From contig NW_020167542.1 in assembly GCF_001641265.1 (NCBI RefSeq), positions 1-64,000 on the forward strand: 64,000 nucleotides of DNA, given 5' to 3'. The position numbers and the translations under genes are program-made. The DNA is from Pseudogymnoascus destructans (Eukaryota > Ascomycota > Leotiomycetes > Thelebolales > Thelebolaceae). The notes beneath the pieces are model-generated. The model worked only from the letters and a program-made list of their open reading frames with translations, did not search any database and was not told where the DNA came from. Positions within the stretch are counted from its first letter, which is position 1, and each line of letters opens with the position of its first letter. Positions 22,472 through 32,046 of the stretch are shown piece by piece.

Positions 22472-22927
22472 TGTTATGATCGCTGCTTACAGCTGCTAGC
22501 GATTAGGGCAACAAGTACCTATAGTTGTCACGGTTCACCAAGGCATAGGGAGCTAGTTGGGTATTATGAATTAAACTCAATCTAGAGAAGAAAGGAAAGA
22601 GAAGAGGAGCACTCGAGCAGTGGCTCGATCTATATACAGCTATGTTATTGTGGAGTGAATTCTCTTTAGTGAGACCAGTTCCAAGAATTAACTCTACAAC
22701 TGAAAACTTCGCTCTAACCCCAGAACCCTGAACCCCCACTCGAGCTGCAAGGCACACTTAATATCGTAACAATAGTAGCCACTAAGGTTATAGGGAACCG
22801 CTAAGCATACAGCTGTATATAATGAGGGATAGCCTTACTTCCTTCCTTTCTTCTTCTTCTCTCTTTACATTCAATCTAGCTTATTATTCTCCGGACTGGC
22901 TTCTTAACCTCTGTGACCATCATAACA
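22472..22927 (+). repeat. G4 3' LTR, containing a nested solo LTR
   Basis: Starts TGTTATGATCGC and ends ACCATCATAACA after the G4 purine tract. The related solo LTR at 23694-23877 has the same ends but lacks the insert at 22526-22771. Without the insert it would be about 205 bp. Confidence 0.85.
22526..22771. repeat. Solo LTR, 246 bp, nested in the G4 LTR
   Basis: Has TGTCACGG...CGTAACA ends and the perfect 5-bp duplication ATAGT on both sides (22521-22525 and 22772-22776). No other copy was recognised in the window. Confidence 0.88.
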
Positions 22928-23095
22928 GAAGCGATCCTAGACAGAAGGTTAGTAGGATGCAAAGAAGAGTTTTTGATAAAATGGAAAGGTTATGAACCTA
23001 CGGACAATTCATAGGAAACGGTAGAAAACCTGGCTGTCTAGAGCTGCTAGAGGCATTTCACCATCAACATCCTAGCAGCCAAAGAACCTAGAAGG
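22928..23095 (+). pseudogene. Chromodomain remnant of a second gypsy element (G5)
   Basis: The frame shows EAILDRRLVGCKEEFLIKWK followed by GYEPTDNS and several stops, a chromodomain from the end of a pol polyprotein. It directly follows the G4 LTR, so it belongs to another element. The sequence downstream gives G5 the layout chromodomain, antisense cysteine-rich gene, purine tract, LTR. Confidence 0.7.
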
Positions 23096-23159
23096 CAAAG
23101 ACAGGAAGAGATCGTGCTTCAAAGCATCACCCCTAGAAGTAGCCTTAGAGGCAGTTAGG

Positions 23160-23598
23160 AGAAGGGAATAAGCCTTAGCTTCATGTCACTTATGTTCCTC
23201 AAGCTCCTCTAACTCGTCTAAGGATTTTAGACCATGACGTATCATCTCAACACCACAGGTTTTGAGAGCTTTCTGCTGTTTGTGAAGACGCATGCGACGG
23301 GCTTATGCTTCTTGAGCGCAGAGGTGAGCCTCACATTCCTAAGATGCCGCTGCTTCCTCTTCCACCTTAAGATACTCTTCTTCTTTACAAAGCTTCTCCT
23401 AATTAGTAAAGGGGTGCAAGCATTGCATTTGGAATTGCGATGAGTACATTTGCTACAATGACGATTACTAGCAACAACGATACAAGATCGTTTGTATAAA
23501 GACAGCTAGAACATAGCAATATTAGGTTGTTGTTCTTTTCGATATGGTCTGTAAGAAGATGACATTCTTTGGTTTTTGTGTGTCTACTAGAAGACATG
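23160..23598 (-). pseudogene. Decayed antisense cysteine-rich gene of G5
   Basis: From ATG at 23598 the minus strand gives MSSSRHTKTKECH and then LCSSCLYTNDLV. After a frame shift of about two bases it gives HCSKCTHRNSKC, so the pattern C-x2-C ... C-x2-C-x6-C matches the antisense proteins of el1 and el3. The rest, in another frame, is a charged, coiled-coil-like stretch (KEEEYLKVEEEAAAS ... LKSLDELEELEEHK) with stops. It lies tail-to-tail with the chromodomain remnant and next to an LTR. The function is unknown. Confidence 0.55.
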
Positions 23599-23693
23599 AT
23601 AAGCAGCGTAACCTGCTTAGCAATTAAGTAGGCATCATCCTACTTTAAGTAATTAGCGATTTCCTTAATTAGCAAGACCTAAGTGTTATGATC

Positions 23694-23877
23694 ACAGCTC
23701 ATAGCTGCTAGCAACTATAGGAATGCAGCTATGGTAGCCACTAAGGTTACAAGGGATCGCTAAGCGAACAGCTGTATATAATGAGGGATAGCCTTCCTTT
23801 CTTCTTCTTCTCTCTTTAGATTCAATCTAGCTTACTTTACCTAGACTAGCATCATGACCTCTGTGACCATCATAACA
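23694..23877 (+). repeat. Solo LTR of the G4 family, 184 bp
   Basis: Runs from TGTTATGATCACAGC to ACCATCATAACA, flanked by the perfect 5-bp duplication CTAAG (23689-23693, 23878-23882). Internally similar to 22472-22927. Confidence 0.92.
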
Positions 23878-23908
23878 CTAAGGGACTAGGCCTTTAGGAG
23901 GGACCTAG

Positions 23909-24115
23909 TGTTACAGCTATAGTAATGTGACGTTAGTTACAGGGCTAGTAGGGCTAGGCTCTAGTAATGTGACCTAAGAAGTCACGAGGCTAGCAGGGCT
24001 AGGCTGTAGCGTGACTAGGCTAGTGGATAGTTGCAGAAACTAGTGGATTTAGATAGTTGAGCTATCTATTAACTATCTAGATTATCTAGCTATCTATCAA
24101 CTATCTAGACTACGG
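23909..24115 (+). repeat. G5 3' LTR remnant
   Basis: Begins TGTTACAGC after a purine-rich TTAGGAGGGACCTAG. It is similar to the solo LTR at 43113-43509 read in reverse (shared GTGGATAGTTGCAGAAACTAGTGGAT-like stretch and repeated CTATCTA). The right end is blurred by the LINE fragment. Confidence 0.6.
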
Positions 24116-24119
24116 ACAC

Positions 24120-24419
24120 CTTGGGCCTAGAATACATATTCGATGTGGAGTGCGCCAAGGCGATTCTATTAGTTGCCCCCTATTTATCGCAGTTATCGAA
24201 TGCCTGGCTCAACTCCTAATCCAAGACCCTATACTTCAGGGGGTCCAAGTCGAGTCCCAGAAACTCATCTGCTCTATGTACGCAGATGATACTGCTATCA
24301 TTCTTCGATCCCAAGAGGAAGCTGATCACATCAGTGACATCCTTGAGGACTACGCTCAAGCCTCTGGATCACACATCAATTGGGGTAAATCATACCTCCT
24401 TACAGTCGGGGACTCCTAA
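24120..24419 (+). pseudogene. LINE-type reverse transcriptase fragment
   Basis: About 95 residues: RCGVRQGDSISCPLFIAVIE and, further on, CSMYADDTAIIL, the RT palm motifs of non-LTR retrotransposons. It is open to a stop at 24417. No endonuclease, poly-A end or other domain is present. Confidence 0.8.
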
Positions 24420-24978
24420 TACCAGGACAGTTCCTACAGTCTGTAATAGTAATTTTTGCACCTAAGAAGAGCTCTAGCTCTTCTAACATTGTAGGAATTG
24501 ATAATATATTCAAGGCCATAATGCTAAGGTTTAGATAGGTCTTGCACTATATAGGTTCGAGCCACTAGGCCTGTGGATCTGTAACTTCTGGAATAACTAG
24601 TGCTAGTAGATACTTAAATACTTGTCTTGATTAGTAGTCACTTTCTTTGCTTAATGCCACTTAAGAAAGGAGTTCTAGACTAGCTTGGCTAATTCTAACA
24701 CTTAAGTAGGGACTGTAACTATAGTAGATTTATATTCTGTAACGTAGAAATCAAATATCTATTTCTAGCATTAAGAGCATTAAGGCAATTAACTGTCTTA
24801 AATGATGGCTTAGTAAAGGCAGTGTAGTATCTTTTACAGAAGAATCTATAGACATGAGGCAACTAGATACAGATATAGGTATTCTATAGAGTTAAGGCTT
24901 TGATTTAAAGTTATGTACTTAAGATCATTTTTCATCAAGTTGACTATTATACTCCTCACATAGTTAATATGACTCGTA
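24420..24978. other. AT-rich sequence without recognisable features
   Basis: About 560 bp with no coding frame or repeat that I could assign. Confidence 0.5.
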
Positions 24979-24980
24979 TA

Positions 24981-26840
24981 ACGTACATGTATAGCGAAAG
25001 CGCCAAACAAGCGAAAGCGCCAAAATTATCTACCCTCACGACAAACATTGCGATAAATCTACCACAACATTAGAAATCAATTGAAACTACTCGGAGTCCT
25101 CTTCCTCAGAGGTGTCTATTACAATCTGACACGTGCGCGCATTGTGCCCAGTCTCACCACACTTGCCACAGCGACGGGCACGGGTTTCTTCCCTTGGCTT
25201 CCGACCACGGCTTGCCCTTATTTCCTGCTCTACCTGCTGCACAACATCCCTCTCATCCTGTAGCTCTTGCGCCCCTTGTTGACTAAGTGATCCTCCTTGC
25301 TGTAGTCGTGTTTTCCTAGCTCTCCGGCGCTTGCTTAGTACTTCATTTGCCTGTCGTAGGTTTTGGTTCTCTCCCTTTAGCAGTGCTAATTGATGCATTA
25401 TTTGCGATGCACCCTTTGTAAACTGGTCAACAGCTGCATAGATTGAGGTTGGAGAGCTATTTTGATGGCGTGAAATCCGAGTTTTAATAAATGTAGACTG
25501 TGACATAGCTTCAATTGGGTTGTTTGGTGTCTGAGAAACCCAAGGTTGAGCAGTACCTGGGCGGGAGCTTGGAGGCGTTGGTGTCCTTAACTTAAGATCA
25601 AGTGTAGATATCACTCTCTCAGGGTCAAATGGAAGAAGCCCTGCCCCTCGGAACCCGCCTCAAATGTTACTTTCCGTCATTGTAGTGTTAAATGCAGCGT
25701 GGAAGGCAGGAAAGAAGTCATCCTTTGTAATATGAGAAATATGAGCCTGCATCATATCTTCAATTTGCCGACCATAGGCCTGCTTTAACGGGCCGAAACA
25801 GCCAACATCAAGTGGCTGGAGTAGATGAGAAGAGTGAGCAGGCATACAAAGCGTAATAATGTTGTGTTCCTTGCAGTACTCCTCAAACTCATCTGAGTGG
25901 TGGCTCTCATGACCATCAAGGACTAACAAGCGATAACCACCAACACTCCGGGCCTTTGTATGCTTCTCAAAGTGCTGAATCCAATCCATGCCTCTCTCGT
26001 TTGTAGTCCAGCCATTTTCAGTAACAGAAATCACCCAATCGCTTGAAAATCCACTATTCTCATACCAAGATGTAAGGTAGTTTTTGCCTGCAACAATGAT
26101 AAATGGTGGTACTGCCCAACCTTGAGAACTAACGCCTTGGATTACTGTAACCCATTCCCGATTACCAGGCTGTACCTTCTTTGCTTTTGCCCGCCCGTCT
26201 GAGCTTGTTACAACCATAGCAGTTGAGATAACGCCCATCATAAACCCAGTCTCATCAAAGTTGTAGATATCTGCTTCATCGATACCATATTTCGCAATTG
26301 TGTTACGCACAAGCTCAAACCAGCCATTAATAACTTCTGGATCTTCGCACTTAGCCCTCTGGTAGTCGTATTTGCGCTGAAAGCGTGTCTGGAGCTCTAC
26401 ACGCCGCTTAACAAAGTTTGAAGCCCAACGCGACCCAACGCGTGACGCGTCGCGTGTTGCAAGTAGTCGACTTGCCATATCTTCAACAACAGACAGCCGA
26501 GGAGGAAACCCTTTGGCAGCTAGGTCGAGTATATACTGAACAAGGACGGACTCCTCTAGGTTAGTTAATTTCCGTGAGTTGGCTTGGATATCGCGTCGTG
26601 AAGGTACACCTTCTAGACGACGACCTAGCTTGCGGTGGTCCACAGAATAGATCCTAGCAGCAACTCGAAGGCGTAACTTTGGGTCGCTTTGCATAGCCTG
26701 GATAGCTAGCACTAATTGGCTTTCATCGTTTTTATGGGGCATGTTTTGTTGTTGAGGAATTTAACATTTAGTTGGGGGGTTTGGTCACCGCATCATTTTG
26801 GCGCTTTCGCTTGTTTGGCGCTTTCGCTATACATGTACGT
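24981..26840 (-). mobile_element. Pogo/Fot1-type element Z2, 1860 bp
   Basis: Same terminal repeats and length as Z1 but in the opposite direction, with TA at 24979-24980 and 26841-26842. I saw only two coding differences from Z1 (His/Arg near residue 37 and His/Tyr at residue 222). Z1 and Z2 form inverted repeats about 12.6 kb apart around the yap1-like gene. Confidence 0.95.
25087..26742 (-). pseudogene. Z2 transposase with the same in-frame TGA as Z1
   Basis: Open segments 25660-26742 (360 residues with helix-turn-helix, CENP-B-type domain and D163, D276, D312) and 25087-25614 (coiled coil and CCHC knuckle) are in one frame, separated by a TGA at the same codon as in Z1. The shared stop means the two copies descend from one already interrupted source, or the stop is tolerated. 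Confidence 0.88.
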
Positions 26841-26881
26841 TATGGCTAATATACGAACTCTGTGTCATATTAACTAACGTA

Positions 26882-27825
26882 ACGTATGGGGTAGTCGGAC
26901 ATATGGTGTAGTCGGACAAAAAGTTTATTCTACTCTAGTTGACCGAGTCCTACGTGCCACACACTCCTCCAATTCCAATTCTGGGTCGCTTGAATCGTTC
27001 TCTACCTCTTCCTCTTCAACTTCCTCGTCTACTTCTTCAATTGGCCGTTTGTGTGGCCTTCCACGTGGTCTTTTCTCGGTTGACTTCAACTCTGCCTCCC
27101 GGACAATTTTCAACACTTCCTCGGTACTGAATACAAATTCGCCTTGCAACTTAATTCTCTTGCCCGTAGTTCTTTTCTTTCGTGTCTCAAGTATCTCTTT
27201 GTACTCTTTTACCTCCTTCCGAAGGATGCTGAGTTCAGCATTCTGACTTTCAACCAGCCTAGTCATTCTCTTGGCATAGCGTCAAGTTGGTTAAGCAGGA
27301 GAGTCACAAGTTGCCATACTTGAATTAAATACTAAATTTGCATGCCTTAGTTCAGTTCCATCTGGAGGAGAACTTCAGAGTATTGAGAGATCCAGAGTAG
27401 TGATATTGGTTGAGTTTTGAGGAGTGCGAGGTGGTTCGGTTGGTGGAAGTGGAAGGTTAGCCAGAACTCTTTCTGGGAGAAAGGGTATTAAACCTGCTGC
27501 CCTCCACCCACTTCTAATGTTTTGAGGTATAAGACCCTTCTCTCAAATACACCGGAAGATTTCAACCCAGTGGGAGCGCTGGATTCGCTTTATTCCTGCT
27601 CGAGTATACCGATCTACTTCCTGAGCATGAAATCGCTTAAGAGGTCCATACACCCCAACATCAAGTGGTTGGAGTAGATGAGAGCAATGAGGCGGTAGAA
27701 TAAGAAGATCGATGTCATTCTCAATGCACAGTGCAATCATATCGCCAGTAATGTGACTAGAATGGCCATCCATAATCAACATTCGCGGGTGATTTCCAGA
27801 CTTTTTGCGTGACTCAGGCTCAAAT
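26882..27825 (-). mobile_element. Pogo/Fot1-type element U, 3' part
   Basis: The terminal repeat begins ACGTATGGGGTAGTCGGACA after TA (26880-26881) and contains TATGGGGTAGTCGGACA / TATGGTGTAGTCGGACA twice. It is truncated at 27825 by LTR-like copy D, beyond which lies the N-terminal part of a different family (Z3). Confidence 0.82.
26925..27825 (-). pseudogene. Element U transposase, C-terminal half, decayed
   Basis: Shows LIMDGHSSH and HLLQPLDVGVYGPLKRF (second and third catalytic regions) with a stop after WVEIFRCI, then 'SGWRAAGLIPF'. A separate open stretch follows (26925-27266) with a coiled coil, a basic KRPRGRPHKRP patch and an acidic tail. Unlike the other families no CCHC knuckle is visible at the end. 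Confidence 0.8.
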
Positions 27826-28761
27826 TGTAATGGTGGGTGCACCAGATATGAGAATCTAGCCACCCAAGGAAGGGATGAATTTACTAAGACAACACACTGT
27901 CTTAGGAAACAGAGCCAAAGGGTTGTAGCTTAGACTATTCCACAACGCAGCAATCAGGTGTATGATGTGGTGAAGTGGTTTAGACAAGTTGCAACAAATG
28001 TTGAGTCTGAGAACTCAGGGGTAAGTCAGAGGTTAGCACCTCACTGACTTTTCAAAAACAGAGAATAACAAGATCAATGCTTGGAAGCTTGGAAAAGACG
28101 TAGAAGTATGTGCTAGTCGATTTACTGTATTGCCTGCTTGCCCTTTCTTAAGGAAAGGGCAATCCTATTTATGCCAAAGGAGTGTAGTTCTCTCATTTTC
28201 CATGACTTTCCATGACTAACCAGGCTTGGTAAATGTATTAGAAATCAAGTGCGACCCACAACTAGCTTGCTAATCATGTAGTGAACGTAAGAGAATCCCA
28301 TAGAACCATCTCTTGGGTTCCTAGCCTATAGGAAGTGAAAAGGAGGTCCAAGGTCAGAGTACCTATAGACAAATTATGTCATAACTTAACCAATCTTGTG
28401 GGTAACTAAGGAGCGATGACGTGTAATGAATCATAGAGGGTTGTAGAAGCTTCTAGAGCTATCGTTCATGTTCCTAGGCCTCTAGTTGGTAGAGATATGC
28501 CATGTGGTAGTATTGGCCCACCCCCTTAAGGAGGAGATTTTCTTAATAACTTGTTCAATGAGTGTCCAAATGATATGCCGTGATGTATGTAGCATAAACA
28601 GATGTAGTAGAAGAGTTTGCAGCAATCGTTGAGTAGTATTGCTTCTGTTGTTGGTGTGATAAGCCAAGATATGTATGGTGACTTGTAGGTTTGAGGAGGA
28701 GATTTCTAAGTTTGCTCTTGAGTTTGATAGCAAACTGAGTGCAACGAATGTCAGTATGACA
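27826..28761. repeat. LTR-like element copy D, 936 bp
   Basis: Same ends and length as copy B, with one difference seen (AAGACGTAG for AAGACGTGG). Flanks are CAAAT and CGAAT, a possible target duplication with one mismatch. It separates transposase parts of two different pogo families. Confidence 0.82.
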
Positions 28762-29275
28762 CGAATGACTTCTGGATCTTCGCACTTAGCCCTCTGGTAG
28801 TCGTATTTTCGCTGGAAACGTGTCCGGAGCTCTACATGGCGCTTAACAAAGTTTGAAGCCCAACGTGACCCGACGCGTGGCGCGTCGCGTGTTGCAAGTA
28901 GTCGATTTGCCATATCTTCAACAATAGACAACTGAGGAGGGAACCCTTTAGCAGCTAAGTCAAGTATATACTGAACAAGAACTGATTCCTCTAGGTTACT
29001 TAATTTCCGTAAGTTGGCTTGGATATCGCGTCGTGAAGGTACGCCTTGTAAACGGTGACGTAGCTTGCGGTGGTCTACGGAATAGATCCTAGCTGCAACT
29101 CGAAGGCGCAAATTTGGGTCGCTTTGCATAGCTTGGATAGCTAGCACTAATTTGCTTTCATCATTTTTATGGCGCATGTTTTGTTGTGGAGGAATTTAAC
29201 ATTTAGTTGGGGGGGTTGGTCACCGCATGATTTTGGCACTTTCGCTTGTTTGGCACTTTCGTTATACATGCACGT
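28762..29275 (-). pseudogene. Z-family pogo fragment Z3, 5' end and transposase N terminus
   Basis: The 5' terminal repeat ends at 29275 before TA. Its motif is AGTGCCAAA-like where Z1 has AGCGCCAAA. From ATG at 29177 the protein (MRHKNDESKLVLAIQAMQSD) follows Z1 to about residue 138 (CEDPEVI) and is then cut by copy D. The catalytic core is missing. Confidence 0.85.
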
Positions 29276-29326
29276 TAATCATAATCATGAATAATCATGC
29301 TTATGTAATATTTGACTATTCGAATA

Positions 29327-31221
29327 ACGTATTCCACCAGTAAGCCGGTAACACCCGTAAGCCGGTAATCATGTCGAAAATCAACCCACAAACCATCCGT
29401 AAACCTGTTAACTATACAATATGTCTCAACATCAGAGCTCTCAGTTAGCTTCAAAAGAAGGGAGAATACTCCTAGCTATTCAAGCCTTCCGTAAAGGCCA
29501 ATTTAAGAGCCTTAGAGCCGCTACGAAGGTGTACGGAGTACCTTATTCAACTGCTAGCGATCGTCTTCACGGTCGCACTCTGAAGACCGAGTTACGATCC
29601 ATACACTGCAAACTCACAGAGACTGAGGAATCTAGCCTTATAAATTGGATCCTATCAATGGATGAGCGTGGTCTAGCACCTCGAGTTAATACCGTACGAC
29701 AAATGGCCAATTTACTCCTTGAAAGACGCGACAAACGGAGCTCAACTTTAATGGCTACGGACCATCAAGATCTTACAGTTGGCCAGAATTGGGTCTATAA
29801 GTTCGTACGACGTCACGAAACCTTACAATCACGATTTAATCATAAATATGACTATCAGCGAGCGAAATGTGAAGATCCTACTATCATTCGAGCCTGGTTT
29901 CAACTTGTGGAGAATATACGGGCGAAATATGGGATTACAGATGATGATATATATAATTTTGATGAAACAGGATTCCAGATGGGAGTGATCACAACCGCAA
30001 GAGTGATTTGCGGGTCTGAAAGAGCTTGAAAGCCAGTTACTCTCCAGCCAGGGAATCGGGAGTGGGTAACAGTTATTGAGGGCATTTGCACAGATGGTTG
30101 GAGCACGCCTCCAATGGTGATATTCGAAGGGAAGCTTCATCAATCCACTTGGTACACTAAGTCTCTTCCACTGAATTGGGTGATTGGTGTTAGTGAAAAC
30201 AGTTGGACGAACGATACCCTTGGCTTTACATGGCTTACGGAGGTATTTGAGAAGCATACAAGAGATTGTACGAAAGGAGTATACAGACTCCTAATTCTAG
30301 ATGGTCATGGAAGCCACAGTACTCCTGAATTCGACTTATTCTGCAAGGAACACTCAATTATTACGCTTTGTATGCCGCCGCATTCGTCACACCTATTACA
30401 GCCTTTAGATGTTGGTTGCTTTGCGGCTGTAAAACGGATTTACGGACGGCAGATTGAAAACCTTATGCGTAATGGTCTTAACCATATCGACAAGCCCGAC
30501 TTCCTTAGAGCTTATTTAAGTACTCGACTAGAGGCTCTAAATACAAACAATATTCGAAATAGCTTTATGGCTGCTGGGCTTGTTCCGTACAATCCAAGTT
30601 ACGTACTTGAAAAGCTTCATATTACTTTACGGACACCAACTCCACCTATAAACCATCCGCAAAGCTCTCCTTGGAAACCTGAGACTCCGCATAATATTCG
30701 AGAGCTTGAGCGTCAAACACAAACGATTAAGGAGTACATTCAACGTCGTACGCATAGTCCACCAAGTCTTACAGAGGTTGCACTTAATCAACTAGTCAAG
30801 GGTTGTCAAATGGCTATGCATAGTGCTGTGCTTCTTACGGAGGAGAACCGCCAATTACGGGCCGAAAACGAGAGGCAGAAGAAGAAGAGAGTAAAGCGGA
30901 GGTCATATATAGCTACAGGAGGAGTTCTTACAGTTCAAGAAGGGTTGAATCGCTCCCAAATGGTTGATATTCAGCATGTTGAGGAGCTAACGAGCATTCT
31001 GCAAGAGCCACGAATACGCGCACCCCCTAGGTGCAGTATATGTTCATCACTTGAGCATAATGCTCGAGTATGCCCTCAGAAGGTTAATTGTAATTAATTC
31101 AATTCCAAAGTAATCAATTCAATTCAATTCAATTCATTTTGTAATTTACGGATGGTTTGTGGGTTGATTTTCGACGCGATTACCGGCTTACGGGTGTTAC
31201 CGGCTTACTGGTGGAATACGT
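29327..31221 (+). mobile_element. Pogo/Fot1-type element V, 1895 bp
   Basis: Terminal inverted repeats start ACGTATTCCACCAGTAAGCC and contain GTAAGCCGGTAA twice, flanked by TA (29325-29326 and 31222-31223). Complete except for one stop in the transposase. Confidence 0.93.
29421..31097 (+). pseudogene. Element V transposase, one in-frame TGA
   Basis: Open segments 29421-30029 and 30114-31097 are in one frame of 558 codons. A helix-turn-helix domain (LRAATKVYGVPYSTASDR), a CENP-B-type domain and NFDETGF precede a TGA at 30027-30029, just before the conserved QPGNREWVTV. LILDGHGSH and LLQPLDVGCF follow, then a coiled coil and a zinc-knuckle-like end (CSICSSLEHNARVC). The stop falls between the first and second catalytic aspartates, so the truncated protein should be inactive. 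Confidence 0.88.
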
Positions 31222-31860
31222 TAGTCATGATTATTATGATTATTTGTGCTAACCCTGATGGGAACTTGCAAATGGAATGTAGAGAATGTCACTCTGCAAT
31301 CTTCCTAACATGAAACCACAGTAGAGATGGAATTAAAAAATGGGAAGTTAAGTTGACAAGTAGGAGGAGGTGGAATTGATTAGTATCATTATCAAAAGAA
31401 GATTCTCATTCCAAAACTCTTCCCATTACAAAAGAGTGTATAGAAAGCCGTCCTAATACTCTTATGTAAGAGGATAATGCGCCATTACATAGCCATTATA
31501 TATAACAACGGGTATTTGATCTTTATGAGATTAAACGAATATTTTAGTGTGTTAATTCACCTAACCTTAACACAATTGAGCCATGTTAGCCATAGATGAA
31601 GCGACGGACTACACAGAAGGGAGCACCTAAAAGCCTTATAGAGGTAGTACGGGCGTGGGAGGGCTGCTAGGAAGACCTTCTACAATCTCAAATCCAAGCG
31701 TGGATTAAGAGGATTCCTCGGCATATATAGAAGGTCATTGAACTTGAAGGCCGTAACGAGTATAAGGAGGGGCGGGCAGATTGAATAACTCGGTATGAAT
31801 TGAATTATGAATCGTGGCGTTATTAGCGTAGGACAAAACTTTTGAAAGCCACCTCCGCTA
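31222..31860 (+). pseudogene. Possible Tc1/mariner-type transposase C-terminal remnant (about 31590-31830)
   Basis: One frame reads APKSLIEVVRAWEG ... EDLLQSQIQAWIKRIPRH, resembling the helix-rich end of Tc1/mariner transposases ('RAWE..DLL..LI.SMPRR'), with several stops. The rest of the interval is AT-rich and unassigned. The match is from memory of the family pattern and is weak. Confidence 0.4.
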
Positions 31861-32046
31861 CAATATGGCCTCCTTACTTGTGCCCAAACCATCCCTTCCA
31901 TTAGGCCTACCCTGTCTGGTTGGTACAACATATAGACCACAATCCATTCTCATATCTGCCCCCCTGACGTCACAGGCTCTGTTCATCAACGCCCTCCACC
32001 ATACTATACACTCTCTAATCTCAGTCCCCCATCCCATCCCATCCCA

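Noticed and set aside
27821..28766. Copy D as a simple insertion into one pogo transposase gene
   Set aside because: The flanking transposase parts come from two different families with different terminal repeats and do not join in one frame, so a chimeric origin is preferred.
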